From Cristatella mucedo (Eukaryota > Bryozoa > Phylactolaemata > Cristatellidae): 37,500 bases of DNA. The notes under the pieces were generated by a model, which ran no database searches, was not told the DNA's origin, and saw only the letters and a program-made list of their open reading frames with translations. Location of the stretch: the NCBI GenBank assembly GCA_009760855.2, contig WPIO01000110.1:1155001-1192500 (forward strand), written 5' to 3'. Shown piece after piece: positions 19,861 to 31,149 of this stretch. Position 1 is the stretch's first letter. Each line of letters starts with the position of its first letter. The position numbers were made by a program, and so were the translations under genes.

Positions 19861-20549
19861 AGATCTGCTAAATGATATCAGAATGCTCTATGTAAGCCAG
19901 CACAATGGGCATACATAGAACCACACTAAGCAGTGAAATCGGTTACTCGTAAGCAACTCAAATAGTTATGCCACTCGAATAATTATGCCTTGTGTCTTAG
20001 ATGTGCCTTACGAAGAAAATTGAACGCAGTATTTAAGTTGTAGACTACTCTCGGATTGAACGCATGAGTTAGTTGTCTAGTTTCACTTGCTTTGCTCGAT
20101 TATGAACACTCTGGCAGCAAGCATGCTAGAAAGAAGTTCTCACTCAACCTTGAAAATTTAGCATTAGCAACATTATACCGAAATAACGAAGCAATCTTTA
20201 GGCTCTTCATGAATGTATGCTTTGCACACCATAGCCAAAGCAATGAGTTTCAATATGGAATATGTTTCGTAGACACAGAAACGGCATCTAATAAATAGCT
20301 TTGTCAAAGCGATTCAATCAATGATTAGAGAGAACTAATAGCATATTGTAGATCCAAACAGCTACCTAGTAATTGCACGCAGTAATTTGATTGTAACTCT
20401 AAACGTGAGTCTCGACAGTTCCAAACTTTAGGGGCTAAGTTAGTTACTAGGTAAAGGATTGGTCTCCAAAGGATTTGACTTTCGTTCGACGCATGCTAAA
20501 CGGCTGAAGTCAGAAGAGCGGTTGGTACGACTCCTTGCCTGATTGGGGA
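19861..20549. other. No feature recognised
   Basis: AT-rich sequence. One 68-codon frame at 20092-20298 has no recognised motif. Confidence 0.5.
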
Positions 20550-21660
20550 GTAGTTATTATTTGTGGGTTAGAGTAAGAGAAAGAAGGGTTTTAAAATTTA
20601 GTGGAGGAAACCCCGAAGTCGATTCGATGCTTGATGGAAGCCTGTACAGGTCGGCTAAAAGTGACCTAATGTGGCATCTGCAGTGCTGACAGGCAAGCCA
20701 GGCGGCTGAGCCTGGCAGCAACTGTAAGCACCTAATTTGAAACACTGGAAGACATGCAAGCAGTGATATACAGAAGTCGAGTTGGGATGTCCCAAATGCA
20801 TTGACCAACTTTGATGTACTAACCCTATTTAAGCAGACCTGAATTTTTGCTCTGCTACGTTACTAGAAGTAGGCAGACTTGACTGGGGAGCTCATGCGGT
20901 CGCCTAGTGAGAGTTCACTTTATAAGAGGGCATCCAGATTTTGTGCAAATACTACAAGAGATATGCTAGCAGAGCCTATTTTAAGGGATTGGTTTTCAAA
21001 TTTCTGAGTCACTAGGTTTACCCGTAACTACCAAGATGTTTTCTGGTCATTTTATTGGCGATAGTTTGCTGATGCTCAAGTTGGTTGTCAGCAATACATG
21101 CTGCAAGGGATTTGAAAGAGCTTGATGCGCTGGAAGGCTGGGAGAGATCAAAGTATAGACATAGCTGAGCGTCATCGGCATGTAAATAAAAGCCTAGATT
21201 GTGCTTAGCGATTACATCGGCATGAGGTCGAGTATAATTTGTGAAAAGAAGTAGACCAAGCACAGAGCTTTGGTTTAACCTCTACTTTAGAGGTTCCTTG
21301 GAGCATTGTTCCCTATATACATCGGTTCTCTTAAATCTCCTACTGAAATAAGACGCAAAACATTGCCATGTAGTGCCAGTGATGCCCAGGCGAGATTAGA
21401 GGCACTCGAGACAGACTTAGTGATCAGTAGTATCAAGCCCTACAAAAGATCAACAAAGAAAATAGAGAGACTTTACCTAAGCCTTAACTTCTGAGAAGGT
21501 AGTTGTGCATCCAGAGCAATGTTGACTCGATTGAGTGATTAGCTCTAAAACCTGACTGGAACTTACTAGGGAAGGTTTTTGAAGTTTCGATGTAAAAGTT
21601 TAACTAATCTGCACTACTCATTTTAGTGTCTTTGATAGGAATGGCAGTAGGGATGCTGGC
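20550..21660 (-). mobile_element. LINE-B reverse-transcriptase fragment, decayed
   Basis: The minus strand gives LGLLLFTNY, then LGFYLHADDAQLCLYFD (ADD catalytic box) and LSQPSSASSSFKSLAACIAD at 21263-21100. A degenerate link region follows, and at 20808-20600 the thumb region reads SQLDFCISLLACLP, FQIRCLQLLPGSAAWLACQH and RSLLADLYRLP. The order agrees with the copies at 230 and 31890. The C-terminal APKAWNSLP block and tail are missing, so the 3' end was lost near 20550. Frameshifts prevent function. Confidence 0.8.
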
Positions 21661-21676
21661 GGGAATTGCCTATGTT

Positions 21677-21750
21677 AAAATAATATTAACACATCTTTAT
21701 AGCACCTTCATAGAACTTAATCTCTTTCTCGGCCCTTTACTTATGCTATA
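21677..21750 (-). mobile_element. LINE-B 3' tail
   Basis: Antisense AAATAATATTAAC tail, then TAGCACCTTCATAGAACTTA, ATCTCTTTCTCGGCCCTTTA. Body sequence beyond is not recognisable. Confidence 0.65.
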
Positions 21751-22835
21751 AATGAAGCATACCTGGTCTGGCGTTGCCTTCTTTTAAATGGCTCAAGGAC
21801 AAGCGCATGTTAGTTGTACATGGTAGCACAGGATCTATGCAACGAAGAAGTAAAACAGTGAGTATGGAGTCTAGAGAGCTTGTAATCTTTTTAGGCTGTG
21901 AGATTAAGTTCAAGATGAGGTCCTAGTGGCAGACTTGAATTTAGGCAATTAGGTGAGGCAAACAATAGAAAGAGAGAGGAGTCCTGCGGGCATGATACTG
22001 GTGGAGAAGAGTCCAGAGGAAATGCATATACCTAAAGGGTTTGGACTATCGAATCTTGCTTACAGAGACGCCAGAGAAGTGGTCGGCAAGATTGCCACAA
22101 CGATCACTAGTAAGTTGCTGATCAAAGAGTGGTCTAGGAGACGGTTAATAGCCGACATCAGTATTTTTGGCTTGTTCATTTGTGATTCGACAACTTTATT
22201 GTATAGAAGCTGGACATTGGTTTTGCCAGGATAGATTTTTAAGATGTACAGTAGTCCTCGTATGCCTGCTGACTGACAGTCAGTTTTGATCACTCGCATG
22301 TTTTCTGAAGCTTTCGCTCGTAGACCTAATTAGCTAATTTAATGTCTGCGGTAAACCATAAGGCCCAGTCCTTTTCCTGCCATTAATTCTTTCCTGACTG
22401 ATGTTCGCACTATCATGCACGTTGCTCTTTTACAAAAGTGGAGCCGGTCACCTCGCTGTTACAGCTTCTTAAAGTATGAGCGAATACAGATTGTACTAGT
22501 CTGCTTATAGGGATTGTACTAGCTTGCTCCTTGAGGTTCGCTATCCGGAAACCGCACGCCGGAGGAGTTGGCCGCATGGCTGCTGACGGCCACTGAAATC
22601 ATCCTCAGAAATCACGATTTTATGTGTGGTTGCAAGAAACTGCCCATTCGGCACATACCAGAAGCGAATAACTCAGAAAGACACGGGAAAGACCCGTGAC
22701 TTGATTGCTAACGAGGGTCTGCCTATAGCGGAACCACGAGAATTGGCCAAAAGTATTAAATAAACGCACCAGTGTGAGAGCACATTCTTCATAAAATCAG
22801 AAAAATTTACAGAAATATGCACGATGACGAATTAA
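21751..22835. other. No feature recognised
   Basis: Contains short frames on both strands (for example 21953-22234 plus and 22060-22299 minus) without identifiable domains. It may include diverged LINE sequence, but I cannot support that. Confidence 0.45.
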
Positions 22836-22894
22836 AGCACTTGTAAAGGGCCTAGAGAGAGGTTAAGTTCTCTGAGAGCGCTAATCCCTCTTCT
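22836..22894 (+). mobile_element. LINE-B 3' tail
   Basis: TTGTAAAGGGCCTAGAGAGA, GGTTAAGTTCTCTGAGAGCG and CT, the sense version of the family 3' hairpin. It is followed immediately by the antisense 3' end of a LINE-A copy rather than by an ATT tail. Confidence 0.7.
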
Positions 22895-22904
22895 ATGTAT
22901 GTAT

Positions 22905-23022
22905 ATCCTTCTTTAACTCCACAAAGCCACAAAGACTATGTGGGTGTTACGCAGGAGAGTTTTGTATAGCGCACTCAAAACCTAAGCGGCTTTCAGTACG
23001 CATTCGGTAGCCAACAGACTTC

Positions 23023-23032
<10 letters not shown>
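22905..23032 (-). mobile_element. LINE-A 3' end fragment ending in a CT array
   Basis: Antisense ACTCCACAAAGCCACAAAGA, GTGGGTGTTACGCAGGAGAG and CCTAAGCGGCTTTCAGTACG match LINE-A copies at 13482 and 32590. The match stops at CAGACTTCATCT, where the other copies continue GTCTCACGCAACAAAG. Confidence 0.8.

Positions 23033-23098
<66 letters not shown>
23032..23098. repeat. CT microsatellite, about 33 units
   Basis: A pure CT run that begins exactly at the TCTC word inside the LINE-A copy and replaces the remainder of that element. Confidence 0.95.
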
Positions 23099-23101
<3 letters not shown>

Positions 23102-23269
23102 TGTTTCTCTCTTACCTACTCAATGCTCACTCACTATCAATCTAACTTCATCTGTTGCATCAAATTGTTCGTTGCGGATGGTTGAGCAGAATGTTTCTTC
23201 ACAGTCTCCTTATTCGGCGATTGTAATAATATCAGCATTCATATAAAGCAATATAAAAAATATGGAAAA

Positions 23270-23570
23270 TAAAGCAAGGACATGCCTCCAACTGGCTTAC
23301 CCAATCGTGAAGTCAGCCCACATCTCGACTGACGTGATGACAACCCCTGACTTTATGACTATTAAAAAGAACCTAAAAACGCACCTGTTTCTAATAGCAT
23401 TTTCTGGATCCTTGTGACTTGTCCTTGGTGCACTCATTCGTGCTGACACTGTACGATACTACTAACCGCATTTGCATGATGGCACTGTACGGGCTAACTT
23501 TAAGCATATTATGCTTGTTGACACAGTATATGAAACCATTAAAGAGTTGATCGTGCTTTTGTTACAACAT
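23270..23570 (+). mobile_element. LINE-B 3' part
   Basis: A sense frame reads TPDFMTIKKNLKTHLFLIAF then SGSL and stop, equivalent to the C-terminus of the copies at 24736 and 33200. The 3' UTR follows (GCATTTGCATGATG, AGCATATTATGCTTGTTGAC) and is cut at about 23570 by the start of a LINE-A copy, so the hairpin is missing. Confidence 0.75.
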
Positions 23571-24325
23571 ATATAAGGTGCCTAAAAAGATGCGTTCACT
23601 GAGAGCACTGTGCAAATTTACTACTAGTAGTAGTAGTGGTAACTTAACTAGCTCCTTAATTCTGTCTCGGCTTGATTATTGTGATTCCCTTTTGGCTGGG
23701 CTACCAAAAGAACCTATTAGGCCACTGCAGCTGACTATGAATATGGATGCTAAGCTAGTCTTCAAGTCCCAGAGGTTTGATCACGTGTATCCTTTGCTAA
23801 AAGAGCTAGGATGGCTGCCTGTTGATCAACGGATACAGAACAAAGTTCTTACGCTGATCCACAAGGCCCACCACGGCTTGGCTCCTTCGTACCAAGCTGA
23901 ACTGCTGTATCATTTTCAGCCTCTTCCTGCCCTCAAGTCCGGTATGGACAATTAATTAGCTGCTCCATTCCTCCGCTTAAATACTGTTGGTGACAGAAGC
24001 TTTAGCTCTGCAGGTCCTAGACTGTGAAACTCGCTTCTTCAATTTTTACGCAACGACAAATACTCTCCTTCTGTCGACTATGGCTCATCCTTTTCAGTGG
24101 TCCTGAGCTGCTACTTCCATGCTACTCACTACCTCAACTGCTCTCCTGACTCTGCTATGATTCCCACTTTTTCTTTATTTCGCGAGACGAAGTCAGTTTG
24201 GCTACCGAATGCGTACCGAAAGCCGCTTAGGCTGCGAGTGCGCTATACAAAATTCTCCTACGTAACACTCACACAGTCTTTATGGCTTTGGGAAATTAAA
24301 GACGGAAATGCATTACGGCTGCTAA
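23571..24325 (+). mobile_element. LINE-A 3' part, frameshifted
   Basis: The sense frame at 23578-23955 gives the thumb and linker: LILSRLDYCDSLLAGLPKEP, IRPLQLTMNMDAKLVFKSQR, PLLKELGWLPVDQRIQNKVL and HGLAPSYQAELLYHFQP, then a stop after GMDN. The remainder continues in the same DNA with a TGA where other copies have TGG (PRLWNS becomes PRL-stop-NS) and ends near 24320 with GCATTACGG. This is the longest LINE-A sequence toward the reverse transcriptase in the window. A TAGTAGTAGTAG run near 23625 is copy-specific. Confidence 0.85.
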
Positions 24326-24394
24326 CGATCTCAGAAGGTATTCATATTGTTAATCAAGCATGATATTACTCACCATTCAATCGCATTTCCCTTT

Positions 24395-24471
24395 GCTGCA
24401 ATGTAAAGCGCCTAGAAGAGTTGGAGTTCTCTGAGGGTGCTTTATTAAGTGCATTATTATTATTATTACTA
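24395..24471 (+). mobile_element. LINE-B 3' tail
   Basis: TTTGCTGCAATGTAAAGCGC, CTAGAAGAGTTGGAGTTCTC, TGAGGGTGCTTTATTAAG and ATTATTATTATTATTAC. This is a typical sense tail with the ATT array retained. Confidence 0.85.
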
Positions 24472-24735
24472 AGGCGTGTCCTGATATCACTTGTAGCTTA
24501 ATTAATAACTAGTTCGTGTATTTCCAACTTTCGCATGTTTCGTACTACATGTTCGTACTTTGCGTATTCCAAAGGGAAGTCAAAACTGAAGTAAAATGCA
24601 TGCCTCCCGAACTGTTTTGGACCCACGATTAATATACGTACCTCGATTTTCAGTGTTAATACATTCCTTTGCGCTTTTCCCATTAGTTAATTGAACTCTT
24701 TCGAAATTAAACTGTTGCATGTTATATCAGCTTTA

Positions 24736-25577
24736 ATAATAATAAGAATAATAACAATAACGAACTTGATAAAGCAACGTCGGAGAACTAAGTCTCTTTC
24801 TGGGCACTTTACATTTGTTGCATAGGAAACATGATCGAAGGGTTAGTGGTAGCTTGCTCAATAAACAACAAGAATAACATTGTTAGGGGTGACATGCACA
24901 GGGTCAGCATTCAAGTGTGGTTAGTGGCAGCATGCATTATGTCACCTCGCATAAGCACACAAAGGTCGAATCACAGGGTCTCACTAAATGCTGTGATAAA
25001 TAGGTGCACTTTTAGTTTCTTTTTAAATTTTGTCAAGTCAGGGGATGTCGTAACGCAAGTCGGGAGTGAGTTCCAGGCTTTGGGAGCATACGAACTAAAG
25101 GTACGGTCTCCAAATGATTTGAGGTTTGCATGAGGTATAGGTAAACAGTTATATTCCGAAAAGTGGATGTTACGATGCTTAGGCTGGTGGGGGGGTAGAT
25201 CTGGCAGGTAGGCTGGAGCCAAAGAATGAAGAGATCTAAAAGTAAGCAACTAAACCAACCTTGAAGTCGATGTGTTGCTTGACTGGTTGCCAATGCAGGT
25301 CCGCGAGAAGTGGTGTGGTGATGTGGCAACTGCGACGCTCCCGACAGACAAGTTTAGCTGCAGAGATTGACTCCAGCTGTCTGATTGCAGTCTGTCTGTC
25401 TGTGCAGTCCGATTGCACAGGCCGGTAGACCAGTTGGCAGTGAGTTGCACAAGTCAAAGTCAAGTCTTTAGCTAGAAAATCATGCGACTGCTGAACATCG
25501 AATTGTACAAAGCTCGGCAGACAGCAGTCGCGGTCTCGGTTCCAAATTTTTTTAAGGATTAGGAAGCGGTTACGCAA
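24736..25577 (-). mobile_element. LINE-B 3' part, best-preserved C-terminus
   Basis: Minus-strand frames in three registers give, in order, HCQLVYRPVQSDCTDRQ-like linker, AKLVCRERRSCHITTPLLAD, LHWQPVKQHIDFK, then LAPAYLPDLP, NLKSFGDRTFSSYAPKAWNS and SPDLTKFKKKLKVHLFITAF with a stop after SETL. A 3' UTR of about 150 bp, the hairpin (TCGGAGAACTAAGTCTCTTT antisense) and an AATAATAAGAATAATAAC tail follow. Two frameshifts disable it. Confidence 0.85.
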
Positions 25578-25769
25578 TAATATACGGTTATGTGGAATCA
25601 GAACCGATTTATTCTAAGAGGATTGTCGCTCTATTACACAACTCTGATGGCTCGAAATTACTCCCGGCGTCCTAAAAGAATTTGTGTACGCTGTGGCTGC
25701 TGCTGACGCCTGTAACACTCGGCGAACATCCAATAAACATTCGATAATGCTTTACATGCAGCATCTGTT

Positions 25770-25842
25770 AAGTGCCTATAGAGAGATTCAGTTCTCTGAG
25801 GGTGCTATACTAATGTATTTTTATTATTGCTATTATTAGAGG
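25770..25842 (+). mobile_element. LINE-B 3' tail
   Basis: GTTAAGTGCCTATAGAGAGA, TTCAGTTCTCTGAGGGTGCT, ATAC and ATTATTGCTATTATTAG. Sense orientation, severely 5'-truncated. Confidence 0.75.
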
Positions 25843-26163
25843 GCTCTACACTATGGATACAGATTTTTATTTTATGGTGGGCTCTTTATTGCTGCCACGT
25901 TTCGTCGCCGTCGGCTGCGTGCTTGGCGTGTTTGTTGGTGCTACTGTTTGTCTTTATTATGTACCATGTACTGCAAGTCTTTAGCCGCGATTCAAGGTTC
26001 GGGCGTCACCGTAATCAGTCGCTCCTTGGCAATGACATGTCCCATTTCTCGCCACGACGTGTTTGCTACGTGTTTCGCCCGGACGACGAAAGCTGTTTTA
26101 GCTTCAGATTGTAATTTGTGAAACTCTAGAACTAGAACTATCTCGTGAGTCTCCAGAACTCGT
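25843..26163. other. No feature recognised
   Basis: Unassigned. One 95-codon plus-strand frame lacks any recognised motif. Confidence 0.5.
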
Positions 26164-26170
26164 GGAACTG

Positions 26171-26482
26171 TGGTTTGTTCGCACAGCAGAGAGCCAATGC
26201 CCAACACCGACAGTTTATTACCAACGCTCGGAGCCGATGAGCGCACGGCTCCCTTCGGCCCCTACTCTCCCTCGACTGTCCACACCTCCACTCTCCCGTC
26301 CACCATCTCCCCACCCGCGGGTTACCGGCCTGTGTCCACGACACATCATAGGCTCATCAGAGGAGCCAGCATTCAATACATACATACACACGTACATACG
26401 AACTACACACCCCCTTGAGCTTAAGGTCACAAGTCAGCAGCCGGCATACAATACATACATACATACGTATATACGAACTACA
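26171..26482 (-). mobile_element. LTR-F copy 2, solo LTR with 7-bp flanking duplication
   Basis: On the minus strand the segment runs from TGTAGTTCGTATATACG to GCGAACAAACCA (TG...CA), 312 bp. GGAACTG (plus strand) lies immediately outside both ends, at 26164-26170 and 26483-26489, a convincing target duplication. AATAAACTG (antisense of 26214-26219 and neighbours) is near the 3' end. Inside, a block of about 45 bp carrying ACATACATACAT and ACGAACTACA is duplicated (26366-26408 and 26440-26482). Sequence order matches the copy at 18779, which lacks the outer duplicate. Confidence 0.7.
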
Positions 26483-26504
26483 GGAACTGCAAGGCTAGTT
26501 TGAA

Positions 26505-27050
26505 AATTCCCGAGGTTTGACCACGTGACTCCTTTGCTAAAAGAGCTGGGATGGCTGCCGTTTGATCAACGGATACAGAGCCAAGTTCATACGCTGACCC
26601 ACAAGGCCCACCATGGCTTGACTCCTCTGTACCTAGCTGAACTGCTGCGCCAGTTTCAGCCTGTTCGTGCCCTCGGGTCCTGTGTGAACAATCAATTAGC
26701 TGTCCCATTCCTCCGCTTAAAGACCGTTGGCGACAGAAACTTTAGCTCTGCGGGTCCTAGACTGTGGAACTCGCTTCCACAATTCTTATGCAATGACAAT
26801 TATTCTCCTACTGCCGACTATGGCTCATCCTTTTCAGCGGTTCTGAGCTGCTACCGTCATGCTACTCACTATCTCGACTGCTCTCCTGACTCTGCTATGC
26901 TTCCCACTTTCTCTTTGTTTCGTGAGACGAAGTCTGTTGGCTACCGAATGCGTACCGAACACCACTTAGTCTGCGAGTGCGCTATACAAAACTCTCCTGC
27001 GTAACACCCACATAGTCTTTATGGTTTTGTGGAGTTACAGAAGGAAATAC
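26505..27050 (+). mobile_element. LINE-A 3' end, C-terminal ORF open
   Basis: The 159-residue frame 26525-27004 reads PLLKELGWLPFDQRIQSQVH, LTPLYLAELLRQFQPVRALG, FSSAGPRLWNSLPQFLCNDN and ends CECAIQNSPA. The start at the Met of MTPLLKEL is only where truncation left an ATG: the aligned position in the longer copy is internal (DHVYPLLKEL). The 3' UTR ends GAAATACATTATATTACATT, the ATTAC-type tail. Confidence 0.85.
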
Positions 27051-28865
27051 ATTATATTACATTAACTGTAATGCGAACGCTGCACGTCCGGCCTCGTCCT
27101 ACTACGCACGTCTATCTATCGTATTTGGCCAGCGATGGAATGAAGATTTGTGTGGATTTATTCTAACTCCATCCAGCAGAGCATCCATCCCGTTCACAAT
27201 TAAAGTATTCGAAACACTAGGAAACGCGTCTGTCGTAGCTCTGGAGAGTTAATAGTGGAGCTCATCAATCAGTAACGGCTTTGACCGGCGGCAATCGCGA
27301 CGGGCGAACCAAACGAGAGGGCGTTCTGGTCTGCCACCGAGGGCCGGGGCAAGGTTGCCTAGGCGGCCGCACCCCAAGCTGCTAATGTCAGTCTCTAGTT
27401 CGAAGTTAACGCGACATTCTTTGCAGGCGTGCCTGTGGCGCCTTCTCTCGCCGCAGTCGCGATCGCCACACGCCACACCGCGCTCATACTAGTGTACGCT
27501 GCTCGCTGTACTCTGCTCGCTCCAGCCAACTCGCGGCAGAGCCTGCGCCCCGAGGCACGACTCAGAACGCAGCTCGAGACGCGAGCGAACACGAAGGCAA
27601 TCCGATGGAATTACATTACCTCGGTACACGAAGGTAATTCGACGGTAGCAGAGCGCAGCAGCAGTAAAAAGAACCCACTCCTTAATATTATAAGTTCATA
27701 TCCACAGCGAAGCGTAGTCCATTCGATCGCCACGGAGGCTTACATCTGTACAGCACCAGCCTCATAGCGTACAAGTAAAAGCTCGAAGCTCTAATCGCAC
27801 TTGGCTAATTACGATACATAATTCAGGAACAGCAACTAGCTTCGACCGCTTTCCTAATAATGGCGATGCAGCATTCCAAAGTTTCGATTTTATTGAAGGC
27901 CTGTCGATTCAGGTCTCAATCGGTGTCCGAGTAGAAGACAATGGGATGTGTGTATATCGCTAAGGCGAGAGCGGCCAATCTTTTCATTCTTAGAAACTGT
28001 AAATGCTGCAGTGCTTTTTGTCCTCCGTCGAGGCAGAAACTGCGAATGCAACAATACTTTTCGGGATATCGGCTATCGACATTAAGCGGCAAATAGCGCA
28101 CCCGATACGCAGTCACGGTTGGTGCGACAGCAACCGTAACTATTAAAATCGTGCGCGGCGTGCATCCAGGCAGTAAAACCGCGTTCGGACTGAAATTAAA
28201 ATGGAAATTTAAAGCCGCTGCTTCGAGCCCTGAAGCTCTGAGTGCCCTAAAGCGGCAGTCTTGATAGCTCCGTCGGTACGGGGCACTAGACCGAAAGACC
28301 AGAGGTTGAACGATTGTCCGTCGCTAAAGGCACGACTTTTTGCACTTAATCTCTCTGCAGACGGCTCTCGATTTTTCTTTACTTGATCGTTCTTTATGTT
28401 TTAAGTTTTTTTTCCAATTGCGTTAACGATGTCGTCCAAGTAGCAGCAGGAGCATGCTGAACCAGTAAACCGCAGACCCTAAGCAACAGGCTGCGAACCG
28501 TTAACCGTCGAAACAAAAAAAAAAGTATCATCAACTAGTGCCACGCGCGCTCGTCTTTGGCCGACGGTTAGCTAATTGCGGCCTCTCTAACATCGACCTG
28601 AGGACGAAAGCGTGTTGCTATTCTAAAGCTCGTAACTAGACCAAGATCTGAAAATACCTGCATGGGAAACCTCGGGGAAATTTTCTATGCATTCTCTATT
28701 CTCGAGGGGAATTTTCTGGCAGCTTTTTCGCTTTTGGCAATCAATCTAAGGCAGCATCCAAACAGCCACTGGCACCAGTTAATTTGCTACTGATTTTAGC
28801 ATTTAAAATTAAGCACGTGGCTACTAAATCGGTAGAGAAAATGCACTGCGAAGCATCGAGCGGGT
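27051..28865. other. Long stretch without a recognised gene
   Basis: A GC-rich, CpG-dense part at about 27250-27600 carries overlapping frames on both strands (27249-27592 minus, 27429-27767 plus) with no identifiable domain. The remainder (27770-28865) is AT-balanced with no element of this window's families. It could hold host regulatory sequence, but nothing specific is visible. Confidence 0.45.
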
Positions 28866-29430
28866 TAAATAATAATACTAAGACATTTCTGTAGTGCCCT
28901 CAGAAAAATAAATGTCTTCTCAGGCTTCCTACTTGTGCAGTAAAGCAAGCATGTCAAAATGGTTGTGGTAAGATTCACGGTGTAAGCACATCGAGGACAG
29001 CAAATGCTTCATGGAAAAGGTGTGCTGTTAGCTTCTGTGTAAATGTCGTAAAATCGTGGCATGTCGCGGCGTCAGTTGGAAGTGAGTTCCAGGCTTTGAG
29101 AGCATACGAGCTAAAGTTACCGTCTCCGAAGGATTTGAGGCAGAGTTCGAGGCAGAAGTTCGAGGCAGAGTTCGAGAGCTAAAGGACTTGAGTCTGACCA
29201 GGAAGCTGACGAGGAAGTAGCAGGTGATAGGTGGCAAGAGCCAGTGAATGAGTGGATCAATCGCAGTGAGCAACAAGGCGAATGAATCTCTATACGCTGC
29301 TTTAAGGCGGGCCAGAGTACGTCGGTGAGAAGTGGTGTAATGTGGCCACTGCGACGCTCTCAGCATACAACAACTACGACGGCAGAGTTCTGCACCAACC
29401 GTAAGCGCCTTATTGAATAGGACGAAAGAC
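28866..29430 (-). mobile_element. LINE-B 3' part, decayed
   Basis: Antisense AATAATAATACTAAG tail, hairpin remnant GTGCCCTCAGAAAAATAAAT, 3' UTR, then frames with PKPGTHFQL-like and SFTGSCHLSP-like remnants corresponding to the AWNSLP and LAPAYLPDL blocks. A copy-specific short tandem, GAGGCAGAGTTC about three times, sits at 29136-29175 where the NLKSFG block should be. Non-functional. Confidence 0.7.
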
Positions 29431-31149
29431 CTGCAAGCTTGAATGCGGTATCCGTTTTTAAGCAAGGAGAGCGAGTTTCAGTGCATATGATACGTGTCAA
29501 AATGCTCCGCGAAGTCTTCAGGCCTGCTATCATTGGACGAATGCGTTCGCCCCCGTATCCGCTTCCGTGTCCTGTTTCTACCGAATGCATTTTGTGAAAT
29601 TCCAACTTAAAAAACATATCACGAGTCTGGCAATCAGTGTTCCCGTAACAGGGGTTTCGAGCCTTTGATGGAGTTTCAGTCGAAACGAGAATCTCGTACG
29701 AAATCTCCTACCGCCCAAACTCGCAGCTTAAACTCCTTGCATCGCAGTAGCGCTGCGGTCTTGGTAGGACATTTCCCGAGAGAAGGGCTGCTGCGGTCTC
29801 TGAGATTGCGATTGTGATCTCCGTCAGAATTTTGCCCAGGACAAGTTTGATCTGATCTCTGAGAAAACCATCCGGCTTTAGGAATCAGCTGTTCCAACGG
29901 TGTTTCTTTTTCCTGCCTTTATGAGCTAAAACTGGTATGCAGTATTCATGAAAAGCGGGCGAAATTAGAAGTGTGTGGTATTTAGAAACGTATTTCTATG
30001 AACTGTATAGTTTGCTAATATGTCCAGAACTGCATAGCTCCTCAGCACAAGGCACCCATGAACAGCCGAACTCTGCCAAAGAAGACGCTGCTGCACTCAG
30101 AGCCTGCTGCACTTGAGCTCTCGTGTGCGGAAAACACAAGCCTGCCGATTCAGCTTAGTATTCTCCACGAAAACTGAACAGCCAGGTAAACCTGATTCAA
30201 AGCGTTGCAGCAACAGCTGCGCGTGCACTGGCTGCACATCTCATACCTGAAACGTACATTCAACCACTCATCATCAGTTTCGGACTCGATCGAGTTAAGA
30301 CGTCTCGTCTCATGGAAATGTGCTGAGACTACTTTCAGCATGGTTTCGCTGGACGGTGATGTAGCGAATGGGTGCAGGCAAGAGAATCTAAAGGCCACGA
30401 GCTAAAGTGAAGAGCTGAAAGTATTTTCTATAACACTGCAATGCCATTTAATTCAAAGGCAAAAAATTGGCTCGAGAAGCGTTACACATTGCCCTTACCC
30501 GTCAGATTCGAGAGTGGTATCGCACGGTAGAGCACGGTCAGCTTTACTTTCATGATATGCTTTGAAGTGCTTCTTTTTCATATTCTGCTTTCTCACGCCA
30601 CCAAAGACAGAAAGCCAGGATTCAAAACAATATTCGCACTTAGAATAATGGCCGAAATGCCTGCACCTCGGGCTGTCGTGCTTTTTAATGGACTATATCA
30701 AGTCTATATTGACTTCGGGAATGCGATGATATCGATGAGTCCGCACCTATCGCTAAGGATGCACTTATCCTCGTGATTGCCTTATTGAACAGTGGGTATT
30801 AAACGGCCCCACTGTCTCGTCGACAACTTGACAGGGTGAGAGAGGGCAAATACTGCACTCGAATAATTGCATAGACTTCACAACACAGACACATTAATTC
30901 ACAGTCATGCGATGGCCTCTCATGCTACTTTGACATTTTTCAAGGCATCGGAGATTGCCTTGTCAGTCGACCATATGCAATCTCACTTCCACAATCGTGC
31001 TGACCGTGCCAAACGAGCACACCCGATGATCGACCCGACGCGACACGCGAACAAACTTGCGCAGAGTATATTTTCATTTGGACCCTGCTCCGGACTGCAC
31101 CGGATGCCAGTTGCAAGAGTCGACGTTGGGAACTTGCTGCAAAATTACC
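29431..31149. other. Long stretch without a recognised gene
   Basis: No LINE, SINE or LTR of this window is recognisable. Small frames at 29676-29897 minus, 30150-30398 minus and 30552-30776 plus have no motifs that I can name. The last 280 bp (from 30867) are in frame with the P-element block below and may be its diverged upstream part. Confidence 0.45.

Noticed and set aside
27249-27767. GC-rich frames on both strands that could be a host exon
   Set aside because: No domain, no convincing splice sites, and overlapping frames on both strands are expected from base composition.
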